DNA from: Microbulbifer rhizosphaerae
Lineage (GTDB): Bacteria; Pseudomonadota; Gammaproteobacteria; Pseudomonadales; Cellvibrionaceae
Reading direction: 5' to 3'
NCBI RefSeq assembly: GCF_014191725.1
Contig: NZ_JACHWZ010000007.1
Coordinates: forward strand, 1 to 64,000
Length of the DNA: 64,000 nt
Each line of letters opens with the position of its first letter. Position 1 is the stretch's first letter. The notes below the pieces were generated by a model. It searched no databases. It worked only from the letters and a program-made list of their open reading frames with translations, and had not been told where the DNA came from. Below are positions 48,048 through 56,669 of the stretch, one piece after another. The translations under genes and the position numbers were made by a program.

Positions 48048-49328
48048 CTACCAGCCTACGCCGGCGTCCGCTGTTTGTGATTCCTCCGACCATTCTGCCT
48101 GACCCGAAGACGCTTCCGGAGTCTCTGCACTCGCGGGCGCCGTGGGAGCCTGCGGCGCCCTGGCGGCCGGAGGGGGGGCGACGTAACGCTGGGTATCAGA
48201 ACCGTCGAGCTTGACGCCGGTCAACTGGGAGTAGATCGACCGGGACTGGTCATCCGGCAACAGTTCGGCCATGAGTTCCGATACCGTCATGCGACCCCAA
48301 CCGATAAGGCGCTCCAGGCCCGGCGCCAGTGGGGTGTGGGGTTCGTAGGTGCGGAAGTACTTGGCAGCTGCTTCGAGCAGCTTCAGGGCGTCTTCGCGCG
48401 AGGCGACCGGCCCGGTCGGCATGGATACGCCTGCTACCGCGGGCGTCGCCCCGCTGGGAGGGCTGCTCTCCCCGCCTTCGGAGGCGCCCGCCTCCGCATC
48501 TGGCGGCGCCGAAGCGGCCAGCGCTTCCAACTGGCTCTTGTAGACAAAGCGCGTGGTCCGCAGCACCTCGTCCAGAAGAGTGGTGATATTGGTGAAGGGT
48601 GGAGCGTCGTGGCCACAACTGGAGCGCAACTCTTCACTGATGCTTTTATAGTGGACCAACGCCTCTTCGAGGGTTTCCACAAGATCCTGCGCCCACTCGT
48701 TGCTTGCGGCGTTTACGCATTGTTCGATTTCATCAAAGCTGTACCCGAGGACTTCCAGCCGGGCGGCTTTGGCATCGTCATCGGCGATGCGGTCCGCGTC
48801 CCGGGCCTGCTGATACTGGAAGAATGAATAGGCACCGTAATCACTTTCCGGGGTAATGGGGGCATTGCGGACTGGCATCATCAGGGTGCCGTCGCCGCCG
48901 TCGCCGTTCAGGCCCGTCAGCGGCGCCACCTTGGTTTCCAGACCGTCTTCGTCGGGTTCGGGATAAAGGCCGTCCCAGTGGTCTTTCACCAGGCGTTCTA
49001 TCAACGCAAAACCGTCGCGCAGGCCGGGAAATCCATGCAGCCGGATCAACGCTTCGGTATACCAGGTCGCGACTTCAAGATCCTTGCTCTGGGCCGAGAG
49101 AATTTTCTCAGCGCACTTGGCCACATCGTGCCAGGGTGCGAGCAGGTCGGCATCGCTGTCGTCGAACATGGCGGAGCGTTCGGCGGCGCGGGCGCTGTTG
49201 CGGGAGTCTTTGATGGTGTAGTAATCGGAGGTCGGCGAGCGATCTTCTCGAATGTCGCTGCCTGTCGGCTGGTCCTCCGAAATCGGAGCAGCCAACTCGT
49301 CGATGTTGATTATATTGGGGAATGCCAT
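48048..49328 (-). CDS. tssA: T6SS assembly protein TssA (ImpA family)
   Basis: 426 residues. The N-terminal ImpA domain (INIDELAAPISEDQPTGSDIRED, WHDVAKCAEKIL, KDLEVATWYTEALIRLHGFPGLRDG, HWDGLYPEPDEDGLETKVAPLTGLNG) is textbook. A Pro/Ala/Gly-rich linker (about 275-315) leads to a C-terminal module with SREDALKLLEAAAKYFRTYEPHTPLAPGLERLIGWGRM. It primes and caps the growing sheath. The last 45 residues are disordered and Ala/Pro-rich. First of the sheath-baseplate gene run. Confidence 0.95.
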   Translation of the reverse strand: MAFPNIINIDELAAPISEDQPTGSDIREDRSPTSDYYTIKDSRNSARAAERSAMFDDSDADLLAPWHDVAKCAEKILSAQSKDLEVATWYTEALIRLHGFPGLRDGFALIERLVKDHWDGLYPEPDEDGLETKVAPLTGLNGDGGDGTLMMPVRNAPITPESDYGAYSFFQYQQARDADRIADDDAKAARLEVLGYSFDEIEQCVNAASNEWAQDLVETLEEALVHYKSISEELRSSCGHDAPPFTNITTLLDEVLRTTRFVYKSQLEALAASAPPDAEAGASEGGESSPPSGATPAVAGVSMPTGPVASREDALKLLEAAAKYFRTYEPHTPLAPGLERLIGWGRMTVSELMAELLPDDQSRSIYSQLTGVKLDGSDTQRYVAPPPAARAPQAPTAPASAETPEASSGQAEWSEESQTADAGVGW

Positions 49329-49469
49329 GGAAGTTCCTTTGACTCAAATAGTTCCTTTGCCTTGATTCTTATTAGAAAGAGTGCCTGCCGTGAATAAGCT
49401 GATCAAGGCAACCAGCCTACCGTACAGCATAGGGTTCATACGAAAGCCGCTCCCTTGCAGGTTCCGCGA

Positions 49470-50255
49470 CTAGCCACACCCCGTCCCCTCCCGGGCAGCC
49501 TGCACAACAGGTTCCGTTCGAAAACCGGTCACCATTCTCTGGAACAACGGCTTTTGCCGGGGGAACTCCCGCTGGCTGCACCACAGAAACAAGGTATGGA
49601 AATACCGCTCACATTGAAAATGGGCCACCAAATATTGTATTGCGGTAGTATCCAGCCGGGCCGACATTTCAGCGGTACACGCCGGTGAAACTTCATGCTC
49701 GACCATCTCGGGCCCGGAGAGTAAACGCCCCGACGTCAACCTGGCCAGGCACTGTTGCAGCTGGGCGACACTGTAATCCGGCAGGGCCAGTCCCGACGGC
49801 AGCTCCTCCCTCTCCTGCATCAAGACAATCATGTAGTGGTGGGCATTTCGGTCCCCGGCCTGGAGCACGGCATTCGGATTGAGGTCTGTGCACGGCTGCC
49901 AGGATTCCGGCACGACGGCGGAAACCGGGGAATCCCGCCCGCGCATCCGCACCAGACTCGGCCCGACCAGGTCCGGCCCGGGATCCTGAAAGCTTGGCTT
50001 CTGCGCCTGATTTGTGCGAAAGACAACGCGGTTGTCCAGGTGCAATTCCGTATGCCATCCCCCATCCCATAGAGCCTTGACGATCCTCTCCGCCTGCCGG
50101 CGGTCCTCAACACACTTTACCATTCGGTGAGCACCGGACAGTAAATACCTGATCTGGTCAAAATCCAACGCAAACTGCTTGCCAAGCGACTCGATCCCCC
50201 GGCGGCGGTTGAATCCGTCACGGAGTGATCCTGTAAAAATAACCCGGAAAGACAT
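49470..50255 (-). CDS. T6SS-embedded orphan protein
   Basis: 261 residues from the ATG at 50255 (AGGT upstream); another ATG lies at 50279. Two parts are visible. Residues 1-70 (FRVIFTGSLRDGFNRRRGIE, ARHMVKCVEDRRQAERIVKAL-like) resemble a small domain in which a short alpha/beta unit recurs ahead of various proteobacterial membrane or zinc-ribbon proteins. Residues 95-260 (SWQPCTDLNPNAVLQAGDRNAHHYMIVLMQ, then YFHTLFLW and a final FRT) have the spacing of DcrB/PsbP-like folds. Both comparisons are by eye. No signal peptide. It lies just upstream of tssA on the same strand, 141 bases apart, and may be the first gene of that operon. Confidence 0.6.
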   Translation of the reverse strand: MSFRVIFTGSLRDGFNRRRGIESLGKQFALDFDQIRYLLSGAHRMVKCVEDRRQAERIVKALWDGGWHTELHLDNRVVFRTNQAQKPSFQDPGPDLVGPSLVRMRGRDSPVSAVVPESWQPCTDLNPNAVLQAGDRNAHHYMIVLMQEREELPSGLALPDYSVAQLQQCLARLTSGRLLSGPEMVEHEVSPACTAEMSARLDTTAIQYLVAHFQCERYFHTLFLWCSQREFPRQKPLFQRMVTGFRTEPVVQAAREGTGCG

Positions 50256-50714
50256 TCTGGCGACCTGCGTTCCATGCATATCTAGATTTTATTAGTGGGG
50301 GCCAATCCAGCCCTCCGCAGCGTCTTCGGGGTCAGGGACGCCAGAACTCTGACTGTCTGCTTTCCATTCCGGGGATTTTCGCCGAGCGACGCTCCCCCGC
50401 CATCCCAAAGCCACTTACACTACTGGCTCTCCCGCCACCAGCACAATCCAGCATCGGCAGATGCACGCTGAAGGCAGATCCATGCCCCAAGCCATGCCTA
50501 ATTCTACCTAATCTAACTCACAGTTGGATACCGCCTCACAAAAACAAACACTATCGTACTAATTAAAAAGACATTTTTACATGCCCCCATCGGATGCACG
50601 CAAAAACAGTACAATCGTACCACTTTCTTCTGGGCCATTTTCTAACCCAAAGCTTGCCGCCGGGGGCTGGTAAGCCCGGCACGCATTTGTGCTTTGCACA
50701 GCAGAGTTTGGGGT
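50256..50714. other. Gap between two T6SS gene blocks
   Basis: About 460 bases with no gene I can support. It probably holds the end of the SapC/tagF-side transcript and the promoter for the tssA-side block, both on the - strand. A GC-rich hairpin (GCCGGG/CCCGGC, about 50658-50680) is a weak terminator candidate. An AT-rich stretch around 50540-50620 contains two TATCGTAC/AATCGTAC copies about 55 bases apart and is the likeliest promoter area. No clear -35/-10 pair. Confidence 0.4.
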
Positions 50715-51479
50715 TCAGCCCCTTCCGCCACCGGACGCATTTGCATAGCCTTCGGTCTGGGACAGCTGGCCATACAGCCTACTCAAGTTATTTACCTGCC
50801 GCAAAGAACCCAAGTGCGCATAGATCGCCGAGAGATACCCCCGCTTTCTCAGTGCAAGGAATTCCTGGTCAGGTAGTCGATTGACGGCTCTTTCATTTAC
50901 GCGGAAGACACCCGTCAGCCGGTGATCCATACCTCCGGGCAGCTTTACCAGCACCACCTGCTCCTCAAGCAGTCCCTTTTCATCCAGGTAGCGGGCAAAC
51001 TCATTGCTCAGCGAAGTCTGCATGCGCAGTTCCAGGAGAAAATTGCTGATGTTCGACAGATATTCAGTCTGCTCGCCGTTCTTATCAAACAGCGATTCGC
51101 CTCTCTCCCGATCACCGGCCATCGAAGGGGAAGACTCATCGATGCAGATGGCAAACTGCCCCTCCTGCCCCTCAATAGCGACCATTGCAAAGGGATGGGC
51201 GCGCAGCGCCGACGGTATATAGGCCCCCTGCCACCGATTGTTTTGCCAAAACAGGTTTCTGCCCGGCTTAACCCCGAGCATGGCGACAGAGCGGAGTTCG
51301 CCACCCTGCTCTCCGCCCTGCTCAGATTTGACAAATACAATAGGGTATTCCGCAGCCAGCTGCGGAAACTCGCCGATCAATGCGGGGCAGGTATGCTTCC
51401 CGACACTGTGACTGAGGTCCGCCACCTTTATGCGATGGCTGCGATGCCGCTTTTTGTCCAATGCCACTATATTGTTCAT
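50715..51479 (-). CDS. SapC-family protein
   Basis: 254 residues matching the SapC-like family (the one named from S-layer loci, not the peptide transporter). Visible features are DLSHSVGKHTCPALIGEFPQLAAEYPIVFVKS, SVAMLGVKPGRNLFWQNNRWQGAYIPSALRAHPFAMV, a central acidic stretch (CIDESSPSM) and an LxGVFRVNERAVNRLPDQEFLALRKRGYLSAIYAHL end. Function is not established in the family. AAGGAG precedes the ATG. It lies 22 bases before the tagF end on the same strand, inside the T6SS locus, which is an unusual neighbourhood. Confidence 0.8.
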   Translation of the reverse strand: MNNIVALDKKRHRSHRIKVADLSHSVGKHTCPALIGEFPQLAAEYPIVFVKSEQGGEQGGELRSVAMLGVKPGRNLFWQNNRWQGAYIPSALRAHPFAMVAIEGQEGQFAICIDESSPSMAGDRERGESLFDKNGEQTEYLSNISNFLLELRMQTSLSNEFARYLDEKGLLEEQVVLVKLPGGMDHRLTGVFRVNERAVNRLPDQEFLALRKRGYLSAIYAHLGSLRQVNNLSRLYGQLSQTEGYANASGGGRG

Positions 51480-51501
51480 ACATCACTCCTTGAACGGGCT
51501 T

Positions 51502-52179
51502 CTACCAATGCCGGCTCTGCGCGCCGAGCATGGAGCAGTAGAGGCTGGGCTCGGGCAGGCCGGGGCTCAGCAGGGTGGTGGGCGCCAGATGCTGGGAGCC
51601 TGAGCACCACCAGAGGCTGTAGCTGGGGTACTGCTGCTTGTACAACTGATTCAGCAAGCCGGGGTAGCTGCCGGCAATGCTCCCGGTTTCACTGGTGGCG
51701 GTTACCGCCGCGCCGAAAAACGCTGACTCTCCACCGGCGGCCGCAGCGGCGGGAAAATCCGGAAACCGCTCCATCACCTGGTCGGCCTGCAGGGTGCTCT
51801 GCAGCGCATCTATGGCCAGATCCGACAACAGCCGATACCAGCTGTCTGCGCCCGCCTGCACGGCAAAAGGGTTTGCCTGCGCGGATGCGGGAACAGGTAC
51901 GGCCATGGTCAGGGGAAAATACCGGCCCACACTGTCCACACTGGGTACCAGCACACCGGCCCAGGCGCTCTCGTCGAGAACACCGCAGGACAGCACGAAA
52001 CGCCAGATGGGGCTGGTAAGGTAATAATCCAGCCAGGACTCCCCCACGAGTTCCCGCGACCCGTGGACGGCTCTCTGCAGCCATTCGTCCCAGGGCGTCA
52101 CGAAGCTGCCGGGCAACTGGCGCTGGATAAAATCCCCATGCCCGGGCAGCTTTCCGAATAATCCCTTTGCACTCGACAC
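51502..52179 (-). CDS. tagF: T6SS post-translational regulator TagF
   Basis: 225 residues from the GTG at 52179, the usual TagF length. It starts SSAKGLFGKLPGHGDFIQRQLP, the hallmark of the family, followed by PSVDSVGRYFPLTMAVPVP and the terminal SLWWCSGS. TagF holds T6SS in check in Pseudomonas and Agrobacterium and can act independently of phosphorylation. GAGG eight bases before the GTG supports this start; an upstream ATG at 52257 would overlap tssM by 60 bases. It begins 16 bases after tssM, so they are co-transcribed. Confidence 0.93.
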   Translation of the reverse strand: MSSAKGLFGKLPGHGDFIQRQLPGSFVTPWDEWLQRAVHGSRELVGESWLDYYLTSPIWRFVLSCGVLDESAWAGVLVPSVDSVGRYFPLTMAVPVPASAQANPFAVQAGADSWYRLLSDLAIDALQSTLQADQVMERFPDFPAAAAAGGESAFFGAAVTATSETGSIAGSYPGLLNQLYKQQYPSYSLWWCSGSQHLAPTTLLSPGLPEPSLYCSMLGAQSRHW

Positions 52180-52195
52180 TGTGTAGACCTCTAAG

Positions 52196-55100
52196 CTACA
52201 GGGTTTCCGGACAGCGGTAGCCCTGAAGCAGGCTGCGGTCGAAGGGGTTTTCAACACCGGAGGCCGTCAACCGGAATTCGGCCTTGCGGCCCTGCTTCTC
52301 GAAGGTGACAAAGTACTCGGTACTGCTGCGCCCCGGCTGCAGATCGGAGGCGGCGAGCAGGCGGTACCAGGCCCAGTCCCCTTCAAAATGGCTGCGGTGC
52401 ACGGTTTCGTTGAGATCCTCAAAAATAATACGCGCCCGGTTGCTCTCCCCGCCCCGCCAAGCTAACTGCTTAGGGGTTCTCGGACCGTGTGAATAGGGAA
52501 CCCGCTGCCCGCCCATTTCCAGGGCAAACAGCCGGACGCCGGAATCCAGCTTGGTGGGTTCGATGCGGAAGGAGTAGCCCGCCTGTTCGCCACTGCTGAA
52601 GAAGGTCCTGCGGATGCGGTCGGCCCGGCGGAGCTGCGAGAGCGCTCCCTGGGACAGGCCCAGGCTCTGCCCCTCCAGGGATTTCACGCTCCAGTTCCGC
52701 GTGTCGACGAACGGCTCCAGGTATTCGGAGACGAACTTCTGTTCGGTGCCGCCGGGCTTGAAGTACTCATTGAATTCCATGATCGGCACTTCCTGGTCCC
52801 GGCCCGCCCGCAGCGGATAGCGGTTGGCCAGGCTACGGCTGTAACTGCTGTACACCTGCTCGCGCCAGACCCGATCGGCGTGCAGCTTGGCCTTGGCCAT
52901 CACCAGGGCCCAGGTATTGTCGGCGATATCGGTCAGCCACTGGTCGAAGGGCGCCGGGGCGTTGGCGGCCTTTATACGGAGCTGCTTGATGGCCTCTCCG
53001 CCGCCCCCCGCGAAGCGCTCTTTGGCGCTGGCAAAAGCGGCCTCGTTGGCATCCGGGGCGCTGTCTATCTCCGTCAGGAATTCCTGTGCCTTGTTAATCG
53101 CAGAGAGATATTCCTGCACCCTGGCCGGCCGGCCTTTTTCACTCTGGGTGATTCGCTGCAGCTCCTCGAAGCGGAGATCGACGATGGTCGGTTCGAAACG
53201 TTCCTGTAAAGCGGCGGCGGCACCTCCGGCCACTGCGGAACCCGCACGGCGCGCGTTGCTTGAGACCGGAAGCGCAACACCGGAGGCATCCACCGACAGT
53301 TCCGGCCGCGGGGTCAGCCGGGTGTTGTCCGCAGTAATTTCCGACACCGCCAGCAGCGGCGAATACACCGGGTCCGACAACTTGGACAGCATATCCAGCG
53401 CCTGGCTGGTGGTGCGGAAACCCTGTATCGAAAAGCTGCCGAGGAACCGCTGCCAGCGCTGGTGGTACTCGCTCAGATAAATCCGCTTTACCTCTTCGCC
53501 GAGTTTCTCCCGGTCGGCCTCACTGAAATCCTCACCGCTGATATCGCCGCCATAGATCCACCGCTCCTCCGACAGTTTGGTCATAAGCGGGGAATCGGCG
53601 CCGAAGTCCTGTTCCTTGTAGCCGGCTTTGGTGTACAGGTAGGGGATGGAAAAGCGCGGATCAGTTGCCTGGAGACCAAACAGCCGCTCTGTGTCCCCAC
53701 CGATCTCCCCGTAGAGATCCACCGGCATCACGCCCATATCGCTGTTCTTCAGCTGGGCATACAGCCGCTGGGGAACGGGGATGCGTCGCAGCTGCTGGCG
53801 CGCGCGGGCCACCACGCGCTCATTGGCCTGCAGATTCTCCGGCAGCGGTTGCGCGAAGAGCTGTTGCAAATGCACCGCCAGTTGCTCCTGCTGCTGCGCC
53901 TGGCCGGGCAGTTGGCGCTCCCAGCTGGCGGTGTAGTAACCCTGCAGGACCTCCCCATTCCGTTTGTCGGGATTGAAAAACATCAGATAGGTTCTCAGCG
54001 TATCCGTCAGCGCGGAGTCCTCCGCACCCATCCGAGCCAAGTCGCGCTCGATATCCCGCACCAGGGATGGCAGAAATACATTGAGCAACTGGTCCCGGTA
54101 TAGGCGATCAGCGGCCCTGTCCACGCGATCGTCATAGAGACCCAGGTTGCTCAGCCAGGGGTGATCCTCTTTTTCATAGACCGAGGCGGCGTGGCGCAGC
54201 GGTCCCAGCAGTTGCAGGCTCTCGACGGGGGTGGGCTGGCGGCCCGCGAATTCCCTGCTGTTCTCCCGATAACGGGCGATGTGATCGCTGACCTCACTCA
54301 TGTAGATCTTGTTCTGGGCGACACTGCCCGTCCAAAGAAAAAGGGCTCCGATAAAAACTGCGGCCAGCGAGACATAGACGCCCCTGCGCAACCACAGTGT
54401 AGCGGTCTCAATCTTCCGGTTGACGCCCACCAGCTCCGCTTCGGGAAAGACCACATCCTTGAGCAGCCGGTGCAGGAAGTAGCTTTTTCCCACCCCCTGA
54501 AACTTGCGGCCCGCGTCGCGCTCAAGGCCGAAGTCCGCGCTTACCGATGCCATCATCCGGTCGATCGGGCTGCCCTCCTGGGTACCGCTGGTGAAATATA
54601 CCCCCCTGACCATGGGCACTGTGTCGTACCGGTTGGCACTGAAAGTCTGTTTTACGAAATCGCTCAATACCTCCTGCAGGCTTTCCAGCCGAGCGGGAAA
54701 GCCCTGCAGCAATGCCCTCTTTTCGACATTCCGCTCATTGTGAACGCGCCACAGGATTCTCTGGTTGAGCCGCTCGATCAACTGCTGGAACTCGGCGACA
54801 AAATTTTCCAGGGGCGCACCGGCGGCCGGGCTGCTCTCGGCGGGGAAACTGATACCCCAGACCTGCTCCCGCTCCGCCTGTGACAGGTTGTCAAAGAACT
54901 CACTGAAACCCGCCACCAGGTCGCATTTGGTAAAGGTGAGGTAGATGGGAAAGCGGATCCCCAACTGCTGCTGCAATTCATTGATCCGCTGGCGAAGGGT
55001 TTTGGCCTGATGCAGGCGCTGCTCGGCAGTTTGCACCATCAGGTCTTGGAGACTGATGGCCACCAGCGCGCCATTGATTGGGCGACGGCGGCGGTAGCGT

Positions 55101-55738
55101 TTGAGAAGCCCCAGAAATGCCTGCCAGGCACTGTTGTCGTGTACGCGGTGGCTGTCCTGGGTGGTATATCGCCCTGCGGTGTCGATCAGCACCGCATCGT
55201 TGGTAAACCACCAGTCGCAGTTGCGCGTGCCGCCGACACCGCCGAGCGCTTCCCTGCCGTGGCTGCTGGCCAGGGGGAACTCAAGACCGGAATTGATCAG
55301 CGCCGTTGTCTTGCCGGAACCGGGGGGGCCGATAATGATGTACCAGGGTAGCTGGTACAGGGATACGTTGCCCTTGTGCGACTTGAACCTGGCTTTGCGC
55401 AGGACTTCCATGGCCTCCCGGAAACGCTGTGACAGCGCGCCGAGCTCCTCCTGGCTGCGTTCCTCATCCGGATCGACCTCGCTCTCCTGGGATTCTTCAA
55501 TGCTGTTGATCAACGCCTGATTCTGTCGCCTTTCGACCAGCCACTGGCTGAGATTCCAAACCAGCCAGATTGCAAAGAGAAAAACGATTATGGTGATGCG
55601 CACACCGGTCGACAGGGTCGCGTTGTCCTCGCCGAACTTGATGTAATCCGCCCCAAACCAGATCAACAGCGACAGCGCCGCCAGACCGATAAAACCGACC
55701 ACCCATTTATTGGTAAAAAAATCGCGCAGGCGTCTCAT
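52196..55738 (-). CDS. tssM: T6SS membrane-complex protein TssM (IcmF)
   Basis: About 1180 residues, typical of TssM, the inner-membrane core that spans the periplasm and binds TssJ. Two transmembrane helices at 13-30 and 48-66 flank a short loop. A cytoplasmic NTPase domain with Walker A GPPGSGKT (137-144) and a DTAGRY motif follows. A third helix lies near 440 (YVSLAAVFIGALFLWTG), with a large periplasmic part to the end. The intact Walker A suggests nucleotide binding is kept. The second ATG (55738) is preferred because GGAG lies six bases upstream; the first is at 55750. It sits between tssL and tagF. Confidence 0.96.
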   Translation of the reverse strand: MRRLRDFFTNKWVVGFIGLAALSLLIWFGADYIKFGEDNATLSTGVRITIIVFLFAIWLVWNLSQWLVERRQNQALINSIEESQESEVDPDEERSQEELGALSQRFREAMEVLRKARFKSHKGNVSLYQLPWYIIIGPPGSGKTTALINSGLEFPLASSHGREALGGVGGTRNCDWWFTNDAVLIDTAGRYTTQDSHRVHDNSAWQAFLGLLKRYRRRRPINGALVAISLQDLMVQTAEQRLHQAKTLRQRINELQQQLGIRFPIYLTFTKCDLVAGFSEFFDNLSQAEREQVWGISFPAESSPAAGAPLENFVAEFQQLIERLNQRILWRVHNERNVEKRALLQGFPARLESLQEVLSDFVKQTFSANRYDTVPMVRGVYFTSGTQEGSPIDRMMASVSADFGLERDAGRKFQGVGKSYFLHRLLKDVVFPEAELVGVNRKIETATLWLRRGVYVSLAAVFIGALFLWTGSVAQNKIYMSEVSDHIARYRENSREFAGRQPTPVESLQLLGPLRHAASVYEKEDHPWLSNLGLYDDRVDRAADRLYRDQLLNVFLPSLVRDIERDLARMGAEDSALTDTLRTYLMFFNPDKRNGEVLQGYYTASWERQLPGQAQQQEQLAVHLQQLFAQPLPENLQANERVVARARQQLRRIPVPQRLYAQLKNSDMGVMPVDLYGEIGGDTERLFGLQATDPRFSIPYLYTKAGYKEQDFGADSPLMTKLSEERWIYGGDISGEDFSEADREKLGEEVKRIYLSEYHQRWQRFLGSFSIQGFRTTSQALDMLSKLSDPVYSPLLAVSEITADNTRLTPRPELSVDASGVALPVSSNARRAGSAVAGGAAAALQERFEPTIVDLRFEELQRITQSEKGRPARVQEYLSAINKAQEFLTEIDSAPDANEAAFASAKERFAGGGGEAIKQLRIKAANAPAPFDQWLTDIADNTWALVMAKAKLHADRVWREQVYSSYSRSLANRYPLRAGRDQEVPIMEFNEYFKPGGTEQKFVSEYLEPFVDTRNWSVKSLEGQSLGLSQGALSQLRRADRIRRTFFSSGEQAGYSFRIEPTKLDSGVRLFALEMGGQRVPYSHGPRTPKQLAWRGGESNRARIIFEDLNETVHRSHFEGDWAWYRLLAASDLQPGRSSTEYFVTFEKQGRKAEFRLTASGVENPFDRSLLQGYRCPETL

Positions 55739-55791
55739 GAATAGCTCCATCCCCCAGGGCCGAGCGGCACTGGAACACTATTAATCCGTTG

Positions 55792-56667
55792 TCAGCGGGC
55801 TGCTTCGGCATTCTCTTTACTTTCGACTTTGCTGTCGACGACCAGCCCGGTTATGTTTTCAGCCACAGGGGTCGCACTTTCGTACAACCACCAGCGGTAG
55901 CCGCTGTAGGTCAATACCAGAGCGCCCAGCACGACACTGGCGATCACCCAGAGGGGTATGTATTGAATCAGGCGGTTTTTCCGTTCGACACATCCCTGCC
56001 AGTGGGGGGACAAATCCCTTTCCATCGATGGGCGATGGCTCTCTATGGTGTGATACAGATTGTCGCGAATCTGTTCCAGCTGCTCGTGGCCGCGCTGAGC
56101 CAGGCGGTATTTCCCCTGAAACCCGAGACTCAGGCAGAGGTAGAACAGCTCCAGGACCTCCAGGTGGGAACCCGGGGTTTCCAGCATCCGCTGCAGGATA
56201 ACGAAGCACTTCTCACCGCCAAAAGTCTCCTTGTGGAACAGGCTCAGCAGGGAGTGCTGGCTCCACCCGCTCGCCGTTCCCCAAGGGGTTGTAAGAACCA
56301 CCTCGTCGACCACGGTGCAGAGCAGATAGCGCGCCGTGAGCACGATGTCCGGGGAGATGGAAAGCTGTTTGGCCTCGCGCTCAAAACTCTGAATTTCCCT
56401 GGTGAGCCGCTTGTGCAGGTCCGGCACATTATCGTGACTCATTGTCGTGCGCAGCTTGATGATCACCCCCAGCAGCTTCGACGCGGCGGACACCAGCGGG
56501 TTGAGGCTGTTTCTTACCCGGATCGCCTGTTGTACATCCGCGCCGGAAAAAGCCGGGGTCTGGGGGCCGGGTCTTCCACCGGAAGCTGCGGCTCCCGGAG
56601 TGGGCACCACGACAGTGCGGTCCCCCGTATTGGGAGCGCGTGGCGGTGTAAAATCATCATTGTTCAT
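55792..56667 (-). CDS. tssL: T6SS membrane-complex protein TssL (DotU)
   Basis: About 291 residues. A Pro/Gly-rich N-terminal linker (1-40) is followed by the cytoplasmic DotU domain (VRNSLNPLVSAASKLLGVI, ARYLLCTVVDEVVLTTPWG, SLLSLFHKETFGGEKCF, LELFYLCLSLGFQGKYRL). One C-terminal anchor helix (YIPLWVIASVVLGALVLTYSGY) ends in a short periplasmic tail. There is no OmpA-type peptidoglycan-binding extension. The ATG at 56667 begins 2 bases after the tssK stop, with the AAGGA ribosome-binding site inside tssK. Confidence 0.95.
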   Translation of the reverse strand: MNNDDFTPPRAPNTGDRTVVVPTPGAAASGGRPGPQTPAFSGADVQQAIRVRNSLNPLVSAASKLLGVIIKLRTTMSHDNVPDLHKRLTREIQSFEREAKQLSISPDIVLTARYLLCTVVDEVVLTTPWGTASGWSQHSLLSLFHKETFGGEKCFVILQRMLETPGSHLEVLELFYLCLSLGFQGKYRLAQRGHEQLEQIRDNLYHTIESHRPSMERDLSPHWQGCVERKNRLIQYIPLWVIASVVLGALVLTYSGYRWWLYESATPVAENITGLVVDSKVESKENAEAAR

Positions 56668-56669
56668 GA

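Noticed and set aside
50641..50700. Hairpin-rich stretch considered as an integron attC site
   Set aside because: The ends do not fit the RYYYAAC/GTTRRRY pattern and no integrase or cassette is near.
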